Numbered from the stretch's first letter, positions 1 to 7,357 are shown. The stretch is 35,105 nucleotides of DNA from Desulfobacterium sp. (GCA_016342325.1 JAEINR010000003.1:1-35105), one strand, 5' to 3'. Translations and numbers: made by a program. The notes: generated by a model not told the origin, from the sequence alone.

Positions 1-33
1 GTTAAAACACCGGGCTTGTCCAACAACCGGATA

Positions 34-61
34 AGATCGTGGTTCGTTCCTCACACGATCT
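34..61 (-). terminator. Hairpin downstream of the lutCB operon, possible terminator
   Basis: An 8-bp inverted repeat, AGATCGTG at 34-41 and CACGATCT at 54-61, starts just after the stop codon of the fused iron-sulfur gene. It could end the lutCB transcript. No T-run follows on the minus strand, so intrinsic termination is doubtful. Bases 1-33 hold nothing else I recognise. Confidence 0.3.
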
Positions 62-65
62 ATCC

Positions 66-2204
66 TTATTCGTTAGACATGATCTCAGCCAGGTGCAGCA
101 CCTTGAGATCCTTGCCCTGGCGTTCAGCGCCTCCCCGGAGCTGCATGATGCAGCCCGGGCATTCCGTTACAAGGGTATCGCACCCGGATTTTTCAATGTC
201 CGTCAGTTTATTGTTCAGGATTTCCCGGGACACGGTGGGAAAATTCATGGAAAAACTGCCGCCAAAGCCGCAGCAGGTTTGTTCCTCTTGGGTTTCTACA
301 TAGTTGAATCCCGATTTTTGGATGAGTTCTTTAGGCGCTTCTTCCATGCCCATGCCCCGGCAGAGGTGGCAGGGGGAGTGCCAGGCGGTTTTCTTGTCCG
401 TCTTGGGTTCTCCCTGGCTTTTGATGCCTGCAACCTTTTCCAGGAACATGGAAAAGGTGAGGACCTTGCCGGCAAATTCTTCGGCATCCGTGGGGGCGGT
501 CTCCTTTAAAAGATCGGGCACCCCTTTTTTCAGGTGGGAGGCGCAGGAGGCGCACAGGGAGACGATGTAATCCGCATCACACGTCTTGAACGCCTCAACG
601 TTTTGTAACGCCACATCCTTTGCCGCCTCCTTTTCTCCCATCATCAGGGCGGGAAGACCACAGCAGGACTGCTCCATGGGAAATTCCACCGAAGCCCCGG
701 CCTTGACAAGCACGTCAAGTCCGGCCTTGAGCTGTTCGGGGTAGACAAAATCCTGGGCACATCCGCCAAAGATCGCCACCTTGAACTTGGGTTTCTCCGC
801 CCGGGTCTTGAGGCGCTTCCATTCTTCCCTGAAGGGGTGTTTTGCAATGGCGGGCAGGGTCCGGTAGTTGTGATCCTTGGAAAAGATCATGGGCAGGTGG
901 CGAAGATAGGGGGTACCGCCGGTCACTGGCCGTTGAACGGCCTGGGCCGACCGGAGCAGGGTGTGGAAAAGCTTCCGGTTCTTGAGCACCTTGCCCACCA
1001 GCAGGCTTTTGAGGGGGTGGCCCTGCTCGTCCTGGATCCTTGTGTGGACCTCCTTGATCAGCTTGGGAAGGTTGATGCCGCCGGCGCACACGGTTTTGCA
1101 GGCCCCGCAGTTGGTGCAGTTCTGCACCAGATGCTTTGCCTTGTCCGCCCCATGGAAAAAGTAGGTGGTGATGAGGCCGATGGCGCCGATGTAGACATAA
1201 CCGAGCCTGTGCCCCCCGACCATGCGGTATACCGGACAGACGTTGGCGCAGGCACCGCAGCGCACGCAGCTGAGGATCTGGGAGAATTCGGGATCCTTGG
1301 CCATGGCCCTGCGGCCGTTGTCCAGGAACACCACATGCATCTCCCGTGTCTTTTTCGGGGTAATGGTGCACTCGGAGGGGCCGGTGATCCAGGTGACATA
1401 GGAGGTTATTTTCTGGCCCGTGGCATTCCTGGGAAGGATCTGGTTGACGGTCAGGGCGTCGGCCATGGAGGGGATGAGCTTGTCAAGGCCCACCAGGGCC
1501 ACATGGACCCGGGGGAGGGTGGTCACAAGCCTGGCATTGCCTTCGTTGGTGACAAGTCCCAGGGTGGCGGTGTCGGCCACGGCATAGTTGGCGCCGGTGA
1601 TGCCCATGTCCGCCTGGATGAACTTCTGACGAAGCTCGCTCCGTGCCACCTTGACCAGGGATTCGATCTCCGTGGGTTGGTTTTTCCCTGTGACGTCGGA
1701 GAAAAGGTCCGCCACCTGGTGTCGGGAGAGGTGGATGGCCGGCATGACCATGTGGGAGGGGCCTTCGTGCCTGAGCTGGATGATCCACTCCCCGAGATCG
1801 GTCTCGGTCACCTCATAGTCCCGGTTCTCCAGAAAGGTGTTCAGGTGGGTCTCTTCGGCTGTCATTGACTTGGACTTGACAATGGTCTTTGACCCGGTAT
1901 TCCGGGCGATGTCTGCAATGATCTCGTTGGCTTTTTCTGCCGTTTCCGCCAGGTGCACCTTGACGCCCATGGTTTCAGCCCGTGACTTGAAGTCGTTGAA
2001 CAATCGGTCGTTGTCCCGGGTGGCTGCCGTCTTGATTTCAGCCACCTGCTTTACCAGGCCGTCCAGGTCCATGCCGGCAAAGGCGTTGATCCTGCCGGTG
2101 CGGTAGGCCACGGCAAAGTTGTCCATTGCCGTTCTCAGGAAGTCGTCTTCAAGGGCTGTGTCGATGCGATCTTTGTATTCGTTGAATGTTTCGTTTTGTG
2201 TCAT
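66..2204 (-). CDS. Fused LutB/LutA-type iron-sulfur subunit of L-lactate (2-hydroxyacid) oxidation
   Basis: A 712-residue cytoplasmic iron-sulfur protein expected to carry electrons from lactate oxidation. Residues 1-300 are a LUD (LutB/LldF) domain. Two [4Fe-4S] motifs follow, CVRCGACANVCP and CTNCGACKTVCAGG, near residues 310-380. The C-terminal third has two cysteine-rich CCG domains (GGC...SCCGLP and PCH...TCCGFGGSF) of the kind found in LutA, GlcF and HdrB. It therefore combines what LutB and LutA do as separate Bacillus proteins; the same fusion is known in Desulfovibrio lactate loci. The ATG at 2204 was chosen because an AGGAG-type site sits just upstream inside the end of lutC and because the residues encoded further upstream in this frame look non-coding. 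One base separates it from the lutC stop, so the two are probably translationally coupled. The exact substrate is inferred. Confidence 0.88.
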   Translation of the reverse strand: MTQNETFNEYKDRIDTALEDDFLRTAMDNFAVAYRTGRINAFAGMDLDGLVKQVAEIKTAATRDNDRLFNDFKSRAETMGVKVHLAETAEKANEIIADIARNTGSKTIVKSKSMTAEETHLNTFLENRDYEVTETDLGEWIIQLRHEGPSHMVMPAIHLSRHQVADLFSDVTGKNQPTEIESLVKVARSELRQKFIQADMGITGANYAVADTATLGLVTNEGNARLVTTLPRVHVALVGLDKLIPSMADALTVNQILPRNATGQKITSYVTWITGPSECTITPKKTREMHVVFLDNGRRAMAKDPEFSQILSCVRCGACANVCPVYRMVGGHRLGYVYIGAIGLITTYFFHGADKAKHLVQNCTNCGACKTVCAGGINLPKLIKEVHTRIQDEQGHPLKSLLVGKVLKNRKLFHTLLRSAQAVQRPVTGGTPYLRHLPMIFSKDHNYRTLPAIAKHPFREEWKRLKTRAEKPKFKVAIFGGCAQDFVYPEQLKAGLDVLVKAGASVEFPMEQSCCGLPALMMGEKEAAKDVALQNVEAFKTCDADYIVSLCASCASHLKKGVPDLLKETAPTDAEEFAGKVLTFSMFLEKVAGIKSQGEPKTDKKTAWHSPCHLCRGMGMEEAPKELIQKSGFNYVETQEEQTCCGFGGSFSMNFPTVSREILNNKLTDIEKSGCDTLVTECPGCIMQLRGGAERQGKDLKVLHLAEIMSNE

Positions 2205-2205
2205 T

Positions 2206-2763
2206 TTACTTCTCCAGCAACATGATGTGAAGTTCCAGGGGACCGTGGACCCCGATGGCCAGGACGCGCTCGATATCCGCTGTCCTGCTGGGACCCGTGA
2301 TAAACGCCGTGTAGGAGGACGGGTTTGTCGTGAGCGCCCTGATCTTGTCCGCCATGTCAAGGGCACAAGCGCCTATGTCCGACATCTTGACAACGGCCAC
2401 ATGGATATCGCTCACCATGGTGGCCAGGCGCAGATCCTCGGAATTTGAGCTGACCACCAGTGTTCCTGTCTCTGCAATGCCGAGATCTGCCCGGGTGAAA
2501 CCGATAGCGATTCCGTTGGCATGGTCCCGTAGCCGCTCCTTGATCAGGGTGACGCCCTTGTCTTTGGCCAGGCCCTGAAACCGGGCGAACTCGGATTCTT
2601 CAAACTCCGGGGCCGCAATCATCGATTGTTCGGAATTCGTGGCGGACTTACAAAGGTCCAGGGTCGACTGGAATGCTTCTTCAAGGGAGTTGACCCGGTG
2701 GATGCGGGCCGACGCGGCTGTTGCCGTTTCAATGAATTGGTCAGTAACGCTTGTGTTGTTCAA
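2206..2763 (-). CDS. lutC: LutC/LldG-family LUD-domain protein, lactate utilisation
   Basis: A 185-residue protein of the LUD (DUF162) superfamily. The C-terminal signature ITGPSRTADIE, followed by GVHGPLELHIMLLE, is typical of LutC/LldG, the small subunit of the LutABC-type L-lactate dehydrogenase complex. The start is TTG at 2761-2763, preceded by AGGTGA about five bases upstream; no in-frame ATG competes. It is the first gene of a two-gene operon with the fused LutB/LutA protein. The operon has a strong sigma70-like promoter overlapped by a GntR-type operator, so repression by the FadR-family regulator at 4707 is likely. The role of LutC in the complex is not settled even in model organisms. 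Confidence 0.88.
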   Translation of the reverse strand: MNNTSVTDQFIETATAASARIHRVNSLEEAFQSTLDLCKSATNSEQSMIAAPEFEESEFARFQGLAKDKGVTLIKERLRDHANGIAIGFTRADLGIAETGTLVVSSNSEDLRLATMVSDIHVAVVKMSDIGACALDMADKIRALTTNPSSYTAFITGPSRTADIERVLAIGVHGPLELHIMLLEK

Positions 2764-2812
2764 TGGCTCACCTGTTGTTGTTTAAGGTTGTCATGAAAAC
2801 ATGTTGCTGTTT

Positions 2813-2829
2813 CAATGGTAATACCAATG
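2813..2829. promoter_or_regulatory. GntR/FadR-type operator O1 at the lutCB transcription start
   Basis: CAATGGTAATACCAATG is a near-perfect palindrome (14 of 16 paired positions) with the TGGT-N3-ACCA core known for PdhR and LldR operators. It begins one base after the -10 hexamer of the lutC promoter, so a bound repressor would block transcription initiation. Its sister sites are at 2957 and 3004. Confidence 0.75.
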
Positions 2830-2830
2830 T

Positions 2831-2859
2831 GTGATAAAGAAGATGGCGCGCTTTGTCAA
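2831..2859 (-). promoter_or_regulatory. sigma70-type promoter of lutC-lutB
   Basis: Reading the minus strand, TTGACA (2854-2859) is separated by 17 bases from TATCAC (2831-2836). The start of transcription would fall inside operator O1, about 60 bases upstream of the lutC TTG start. Confidence 0.7.
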
Positions 2860-2956
2860 GGAAAAACATTTAAAATTATTTGAGGTTTTATTGTAATGAT
2901 GACAAGATGTTTGATTGAATAGGGCGGTAAGGTTATTGGTGTTCGGTTCTCCGTCG

Positions 2957-2973
2957 GATGGGTCATACCATTG
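2957..2973. promoter_or_regulatory. GntR/FadR-type operator O2 (weaker)
   Basis: GATGGGTCATACCATTG matches O1 at 12 of 17 positions and keeps the TACCA half-site. It lies mid-way in the divergent intergenic region, 47 bases before O3. It may act as an auxiliary site. Confidence 0.5.
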
Positions 2974-3003
2974 TTGTATTGGTGGACTTAATTGACTGTG
3001 ATG

Positions 3004-3020
3004 GAATGGTATTACCATTG
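3004..3020. promoter_or_regulatory. GntR/FadR-type operator O3
   Basis: GAATGGTATTACCATTG is almost the reverse complement of O1 and equally palindromic. It lies about 65 bases upstream of the -35 hexamer of the plus-strand promoter at 3087, and about 190 bases from O1, which would allow looping between divergent promoters. Confidence 0.7.
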
Positions 3021-3086
3021 ATGGGGTTGCCCGGGTGGCCTTCGTCAAGTATGGACCTGTTCCCGTGATTGAGTTTGCAGTTCCTG

Positions 3087-3114
3087 TTGACGTGGGGGGC
3101 TTTCTTCTTATAAT
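3087..3114 (+). promoter_or_regulatory. sigma70-type promoter for the GlcF-like gene
   Basis: TTGACG (3087-3092), a 16-base spacer and a perfect TATAAT (3109-3114). The start would be near 3121, giving a leader of about 200 bases that contains the long hairpin at 3248-3300. The rest of 2764-3322 holds only the operators and the lutC promoter; a short open frame on the minus strand overlaps them and is judged non-coding. Confidence 0.6.
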
Positions 3115-3247
3115 AGTGGGTGGACATCCTGCCTTGGGTTAAGGACTTTAATACAAAACGCCCTTTGCAGGAATAAATCAGGAATGGAAACGGGTTGAAA
3201 CGGCCAGGCCAGGCCCTTGATCCAGGAAAATATAATCAACCCGGATA

Positions 3248-3300
3248 AGGACCGCAGATGAAATAAGCTATTTCGTTTAGCTTATAAAATTTGCGGTCCT
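3248..3300 (+). promoter_or_regulatory. Long leader hairpin just before the GlcF-like gene
   Basis: AGGACCGCA (3248-3256) pairs perfectly with TGCGGTCCT (3292-3300), and ATAAGCTA (3263-3270) pairs with TAGCTTAT (3278-3285) around a 7-base loop. The bases between the two stems are partly complementary, so the whole forms one long hairpin with a 3-bp internal mismatch. It ends nine bases before the AGGAG ribosome-binding site. It could protect the mRNA 5' end, be a protein-binding site or be a mobile hairpin. No T-run follows, so it is not a standard terminator. Confidence 0.6.
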
Positions 3301-3322
3301 AAGATAACAGGAGTTTGATAGG

Positions 3323-4621
3323 ATGGTTGGAATGAAAGCGCTGGCAATCCGTGTAAATGAACTTGAAGAGCAGCTTGTGATCTGCATTCGCTGCGGCATG
3401 TGCCAGGCGGTTTGCCCTTTGTTTGAGCAGACCCGAAAAGAGGCTGATGTGGCAAGGGGAAAGCTTGCTTTGCTGGACGGCCTGACAAAGAACATGTTTG
3501 AGAATGCCCAGGGGGTGACCGAACGGCTCAACCGCTGTCTGCTGTGCGGCTCCTGTGCGGCAAACTGCCCCAGCGGCGTCAATGCCCTGGAGATCTTCAT
3601 CCGGGCAAGGGCCATTCTCACCGAGTTTCAGGGGCTCTCTCCATTAAAAAAAGCCGTGTTCAGGGGCGTGCTGGCAAAGCCCGCCACCTTCGACCGGATC
3701 ACCGGGTGGGCGGGCCGTTTCCAGGGGCTCTTCACCAGAAAGGATGACAACCCCCAGGGTACCTCCTGTGCCCGGGTGATCTCTCCGTTGCTCAAGGACC
3801 GGCACTTCTTGCCCATGGTACCCAAGCCCTTCCACAACGCCGTTCCCAAGCTTAATACGGACCCCGGCAGATCCGGCTTAAAGGTGGCCTTTTTCACCGG
3901 TTGCCTGGTGGACAAGATTTTTCCCGGCATCGGCTTTGCCACCCTGGAGGTGCTTGATCATTACGGGGTGGGTGTCTACATCCCGGAAACCTTGGGATGC
4001 TGCGGCATTCCGGCCCTTGCCTCCGGAGATACCAAAACCTTTGAGGCCCTGGTTGCCCATAATTTCGAACAGTTGAGGCGGGAGCGGGTTGATGCCATTG
4101 TCACGGCCTGTGCCACCTGCACCTCCACCGTCAAAAAACTCTGGCCGACCTTATACCGACCCAAGGCCAGCAGTTTGACCCGGTATCTCCAGGAGCTTTC
4201 CGAAAAGACCATGGATATCAACGACTTCCTGGTGAACCGAATCGGGCTTGACCCGGAAATGCCGGTAGAGGAGGGTGGTCAAGTGACCTACCACGATCCC
4301 TGCCACCTCAAGAAGTCCCTTGGGGTGACCGAGGAGCCGAGAAAGCTCCTTGGCGCTTCCGGTAAAACCGTGGTGGAGATGGCGGGGGCGGACAAGTGTT
4401 GCGGCATGGGTGGCAGTTTTAACCTGTTTCATTATGACATCTCTTCACAAATCGGGAATTTGAAGCAGCAGGCCATTGTGGATACGGGGTGTTCAACCGT
4501 GGCAACCGGCTGTCCCGCCTGCATGATGCAGATCTCCGACATGCTTGCCAAAAACGGGGTTGAGATGAATGTAAAACATCCCATCGAGATCTATGCCGAG
4601 GCGTTGAAGCAACGCACTTAA
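3323..4621 (+). CDS. GlcF-like iron-sulfur subunit ((Fe-S)-binding, CCG-domain oxidoreductase)
   Basis: A 432-residue iron-sulfur protein that would take electrons from a flavin 2-hydroxyacid dehydrogenase. Near residues 20-90 it has two [4Fe-4S] motifs, CIRCGMCQAVCP and CLLCGSCAANCP. Two CCG domains follow: one with TGCLVDKIFPG and LGCCGIPALASGD (about 190-230), and one with DPCHLKKS, DKCCGMGGSFN and TGCPACMMQ (about 320-410). This is the GlcF/HdrD-like layout. The ATG follows AGGAG by nine bases. The usual FAD partner (GlcD/Dld) is not in this window, so it may lie elsewhere or the protein may work with the divergent LutCB products. In Desulfovibrio lactate loci, a GlcD-GlcF pair and a LutC-LutB fusion occur together. 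Regulation by the GntR protein encoded next is likely. Confidence 0.85.
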   Translation: MVGMKALAIRVNELEEQLVICIRCGMCQAVCPLFEQTRKEADVARGKLALLDGLTKNMFENAQGVTERLNRCLLCGSCAANCPSGVNALEIFIRARAILTEFQGLSPLKKAVFRGVLAKPATFDRITGWAGRFQGLFTRKDDNPQGTSCARVISPLLKDRHFLPMVPKPFHNAVPKLNTDPGRSGLKVAFFTGCLVDKIFPGIGFATLEVLDHYGVGVYIPETLGCCGIPALASGDTKTFEALVAHNFEQLRRERVDAIVTACATCTSTVKKLWPTLYRPKASSLTRYLQELSEKTMDINDFLVNRIGLDPEMPVEEGGQVTYHDPCHLKKSLGVTEEPRKLLGASGKTVVEMAGADKCCGMGGSFNLFHYDISSQIGNLKQQAIVDTGCSTVATGCPACMMQISDMLAKNGVEMNVKHPIEIYAEALKQRT

Positions 4622-4706
4622 CGATGTTTGCACTTGAATTGACACCCAGGAATGGGCTCAATTGCCTAGGCGAGGCGCTAAAAACAATCACCAGAATGCG
4701 AGAAAT

Positions 4707-5414
4707 ATGACTTTACCTATAAAACCAATAAAACCCAAGCGGATATCGGACCTGGTGTTTGATCAGATCAGGGAGCTCATCTTTAAGGGGACGCTCAAGC
4801 CGGGCCAGAAACTCATGCCGGAGCGGGAACTTGCCGAGGCCATGTCCGTGAGCAGGACAACCATCAGGGATGCCATCCAGCGCCTCGCGGCCATGGGGAT
4901 GATTGTCCAGAAACAGGGCCAGGGAACCTTTGTTAAAACCTATGATGGCAGCATGGAGAATAATCCCTTTGCCAAGGCCATGAGGGTCCAGGACGCATCC
5001 ATAGAGGATCTTCTCGAGGTGAGGATGGGGCTTGAGTGCAATGCTGCGGCCCTTGCTGCCCAGCGGGCCGATGGTGCTGATCTTGCCGCCATGGAGCAGA
5101 GTATTCAAGAGATGAAGCAGGAGATCGCCTCGGGCAGGCTCGGTACCGAGGCGGACGTCTCGTTTCATATGGCCGTTGCCTACGGGGCCAAGAATCCCCT
5201 CCAGGTGATCATTATGCACAACTTCCATGATTACCTCTCCCACGGTATCCGGGAGAGCCTTGCTTTTTTGTATGAAGATATGGCAAACATCGAGCAGATC
5301 TTTCTCCAGCATGGGAGTATTGTGGCTGCCATCAAGGGTCGGGATCCCCATAAAGCATACATGGAAATGAAAAAGCACATCACCTTTGTTCTGGATTGTT
5401 ATAAGGCAAGATAG
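4707..5414 (+). CDS. GntR-family (FadR/FCD subfamily) transcription regulator
   Basis: A 235-residue regulator. Residues 8-75 form the GntR winged helix (VFDQIRELIFKGTLKPGQKL, then PERELAEAMSVSRTTIRDAI, then a wing ending GQGTFV). Residues 95-225 look like an FCD ligand-binding domain, with ASIEDLLEVRMGLECNAA near its start. This is the LldR/PdhR branch, whose members usually repress lactate or pyruvate genes until bound by the acid. The ATG at 4707 is preferred over a TTG 45 bases upstream because the FadR fold starts right after it. It stands 85 bases downstream of the GlcF-like gene and probably shares its transcript. The TGGT-ACCA operators at 2813-3020 match the consensus for this family, so control of both divergent units is inferred. 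Confidence 0.88.
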   Translation: MTLPIKPIKPKRISDLVFDQIRELIFKGTLKPGQKLMPERELAEAMSVSRTTIRDAIQRLAAMGMIVQKQGQGTFVKTYDGSMENNPFAKAMRVQDASIEDLLEVRMGLECNAAALAAQRADGADLAAMEQSIQEMKQEIASGRLGTEADVSFHMAVAYGAKNPLQVIIMHNFHDYLSHGIRESLAFLYEDMANIEQIFLQHGSIVAAIKGRDPHKAYMEMKKHITFVLDCYKAR

Positions 5415-5470
5415 GGGGAGCCCCTTTTTAAACCAATCCACGTTACTATTCAAGCACGCCAAGGAAATAT

Positions 5471-6148
5471 ATGAAATACCATACCGTATCAACATCAAAA
5501 TCAGGCCATGGCGCCGTTTTTACCAATGCCAAGGATGCCAAAGAGTACCAGAAGAATCATTTGGGGAGCGCTTATCAGGTCTTTGACCGGATGCCCGGGA
5601 AAATACCTCCCCTGGGCGCTGTTGAGCTGGAAAAGCCCGTTGCCATAGAAAAGCGTGTCGGGGCACCGTCAGAGGGTATCCAGATTTACACGGATGGGTC
5701 TGCCTTGAACAACCCGGGTCCGGGAGGGTATGGGGTTATCTTGATGATAGACGGTGAATACACCGAACTGGCCCAGGGGTACCAGCATACCACCAATAAT
5801 CGAATGGAGATGATGGCTGTCATAACGGCATTGGAGGGGATCGAGGGGGCTGACAGGAAAAGATCCATCGTGGTTCACAGTGATTCCCAGTATACCATCA
5901 ATGGCATCACCAAGGGATGGGCAAAGAACTGGCGAAGAAAGGGGTGGAAGAAAGCCGATGGCAAGCCGGCCCTGAACCCTGATTTGTGGAAACGGATGCT
6001 TGAGATCGCCGAAGAATTGCCCAAATTGAGCTTTAAGTGGGTCAAGGGGCATGCAGGTGACCCCCTCAACGAAAGGGCCGATGAGCTGGCAAATGGTGCC
6101 GCCCAGGGGGTAGATGGCATGCGGGTGGATGAGGGATACGTGAACTGA
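5471..6148 (+). CDS. rnhA: Ribonuclease HI with N-terminal extension
   Basis: Ribonuclease HI cuts the RNA strand of RNA-DNA hybrids. Residues 70-210 are the catalytic domain. The acidic residues are visible: D75 in YTDGS, E113 in NRMEMMA, D138 in HSDSQY and D204 in ERADELA. H194 in KGHAGDP is the likely flexible-loop histidine. Residues 1-45 (KYHTVSTSKSGHGAVF, then KDAKEY and GSAYQVF) resemble a degenerate RNA-hybrid-binding domain as found in eukaryotic and some bacterial RNase H1. At 225 residues it is longer than E. coli RNase HI for this reason. AAGGAA precedes the ATG. It is not obviously linked to the lactate genes. Confidence 0.93.
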   Translation: MKYHTVSTSKSGHGAVFTNAKDAKEYQKNHLGSAYQVFDRMPGKIPPLGAVELEKPVAIEKRVGAPSEGIQIYTDGSALNNPGPGGYGVILMIDGEYTELAQGYQHTTNNRMEMMAVITALEGIEGADRKRSIVVHSDSQYTINGITKGWAKNWRRKGWKKADGKPALNPDLWKRMLEIAEELPKLSFKWVKGHAGDPLNERADELANGAAQGVDGMRVDEGYVN

Positions 6149-6214
6149 TGGGATCTTCCCCCTTTAGGTTACAACCTCTATCACTCTATATCCCGGGATA
6201 AGAGCCTCGCAATA

Positions 6215-6223
6215 GGGGGGGGG
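6215..6223. repeat. Run of nine G between rnhA and the pentapeptide gene
   Basis: Nine consecutive G residues lie in the 86-base gap between two converging genes, 12 bases beyond the stop of the pentapeptide gene. Such runs change length readily. No coding frame is affected. Confidence 0.6.
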
Positions 6224-6234
6224 TCAGCCTTTGT

Positions 6235-6819
6235 TTACTGAATCTTAATCTCAAAGGTATTGAGTAATGTTAATGCTTCCGGTAAAGAGAATTCCGCTTT
6301 TCTTATATTGTTTTTAAGTGGGTCGATATTGTAGTTGATGCACTTTGTTAAATTTGCCTTAAATAGATTTGTGTTGTGGAAGAGTGATCCTGAAAAATCC
6401 GATTGGGACAGGTCGGTTTCGGACAGGTCTGTATTTACAAAATCACATTCGATTACAGCGGATTTGTATAGAAAGCATTTTTTAAGGCAGAGATCAGAAA
6501 AAATGCAGCTTTTTACATTGCACTCTTTTATGGAAAAATCGATCATGAGTGTGTCGCATTTTGTGAAATCGATGCCCATTATTTTGCAATTGGTAAACGT
6601 GACACCTCTGATTTGTGTCTTACGCATTTGGGATAAAGAAAAATTGCAATTAAAAAATGAGCAGTCCTCGAAAAGGCATGATTCAAAATTGGTATATGAA
6701 AAATTGCAATTTTGAAACTCGCAGTTGAAAAAAAGTTTGTTTGTAAGCTTCTGATCTTCTAAGCTTACATTTTTAAAAACGGCATCCTGGAATTCGTTTG
6801 AGTTGCCAAATGATTTCAT
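6235..6819 (-). CDS. Pentapeptide-repeat protein, cysteine-rich
   Basis: A 194-residue protein built almost entirely of five-residue repeats with Phe or Leu at the centre (CEFQN CNFSY TNFES CLFED CSFFN style; later CDFVN TDLSE TDLSQ SDFSG). These fold as a right-handed quadrilateral beta-helix. The C-terminal tail after the repeats (NYNIDPLKNNIRKAEFSLPE) resembles the capping helix region of Qnr-type proteins, which mimic DNA and protect gyrase. The function cannot be assigned from repeats alone. AGGAT precedes the ATG. The gene is markedly AT-richer than its neighbours and lies directly beside a tRNA gene used as an integration site, so it may have been acquired horizontally. Confidence 0.85.
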   Translation of the reverse strand: MKSFGNSNEFQDAVFKNVSLEDQKLTNKLFFNCEFQNCNFSYTNFESCLFEDCSFFNCNFSLSQMRKTQIRGVTFTNCKIMGIDFTKCDTLMIDFSIKECNVKSCIFSDLCLKKCFLYKSAVIECDFVNTDLSETDLSQSDFSGSLFHNTNLFKANLTKCINYNIDPLKNNIRKAEFSLPEALTLLNTFEIKIQ

Positions 6820-6856
6820 TGGTATCCTGCCAAGAAGTGAACGAAGTCTATGGAAA

Positions 6857-6882
6857 CAAAAAAGCCCCCTGGAAAGGGGGCT
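6857..6882 (-). terminator. Intrinsic terminator of the left tRNA-Met gene
   Basis: On the minus strand, an 8-bp stem AGCCCCCT/AGGGGGCT with a 4-base loop (6863-6882) is followed by six T (6858-6863). It lies 11 bases past the CCA end of the tRNA. Confidence 0.9.
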
Positions 6883-6892
6883 CTCGTATTAC

Positions 6893-6970
6893 TTGGTAGC
6901 GATGCAGGGAATCGAACCCCGGACACCACGGATATGAGCCGTGTGCTCTAACCATCTGAGCTACATCGCC
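6893..6970. repeat. attL: 78-bp direct repeat
   Basis: Identical to 14491-14568 over 78 bases; the match breaks at 6971 (A versus G) and at 6892. The block spans a whole tRNA gene plus one base. Confidence 0.85.
6894..6970 (-). tRNA. tRNA-Met(CAT), left copy (attL)
   Basis: A 77-nt cloverleaf including an encoded CCA. The acceptor strands are GGCGATG and CATCGCT, the D arm is GCTCAGATGGTTAGAGC, the anticodon loop CTCATAT gives anticodon CAT, and the T loop is TTCGATT. The anticodon stem lacks the three G-C pairs of an initiator, so it is an elongator tRNA-Met or a tRNA-Ile2 whose C34 becomes lysidine. Its sequence is identical to the copy at 14492. It keeps the chromosomal terminator on its 3' side, while its promoter side is element DNA. 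Confidence 0.95.
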
Positions 6971-6996
6971 ATGCAATCTGTCTCAAAAACAGCGTC

Positions 6997-7025
6997 GTTA
7001 TAGTCGATCGGGCTTTCCGTGTCAA
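6997..7025 (-). promoter_or_regulatory. Element-borne promoter of the left tRNA-Met copy
   Basis: On the minus strand, TTGACA (7020-7025), 17 bases, TATAAC (6997-7002), ending 26 bases before the tRNA 5' end. It is near consensus. Because it lies inside the element, the element appears to carry its own promoter for the tRNA gene it rebuilds. Confidence 0.8.
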
Positions 7026-7084
7026 CTAAAAAATCATCTATGCTGCTTTTCGGCCCTTTTTCTGCGAGCGCTTCAACTTTTGCC

Positions 7085-7094
7085 GATTAGTACC
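7085..7094. repeat. Candidate left arm-type integrase site
   Basis: GATTAGTACC, identical to 14430-14439 at the other end; TTAGTACC recurs at 14419-14426. It lies 115 bases inside the left tRNA copy. Short repeats present at both ends of an element and near the integrase gene are the usual look of arm-binding sites. Confidence 0.5.
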
Positions 7095-7190
7095 CCGAGT
7101 CTGGACCCCATGTCAAGGCATGATTTCGGCACTCCTGCAAATTTGGCCTAAAAATGCGAGACCCTATATTATACGTTACCATGTACGTTT

Positions 7191-7201
7191 CCCCCCCCCC
7201 C
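7191..7201. repeat. Run of eleven C
   Basis: Eleven consecutive C residues in the 510-base non-coding left end of the element (6971-7529). Apart from the tRNA promoter, the arm site, this run, a 10-bp inverted repeat at 7358-7389 and the promoter at 7450, I see nothing else in that stretch. Confidence 0.7.
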
Positions 7202-7357
7202 ATGCCCATCGTTTAGCCTCCTACAGGTGATTGAAGGGGTCCCAGGCATCGTTCTTTTGTCCTTGGCATCAGTCTGCCGTGTTACCCTGCGGAGGATTCA
7301 ATGGGGATCTCCGTTGCCCTGGTCGACACCTTCTGTCCCCGGCAATTTACCGAATCA

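Noticed and set aside
837-1868. A long 343-codon frame opposite the fused iron-sulfur gene.
   Set aside because: It is a shadow frame caused by the codon bias of the real gene; it is rich in Gly and His and has no family motif.
2812-3048. A 78-codon open frame on the minus strand in the lutC / GlcF intergenic region.
   Set aside because: It runs across the lutC promoter and all three operators, has no ribosome-binding site and encodes an unnatural low-complexity sequence.
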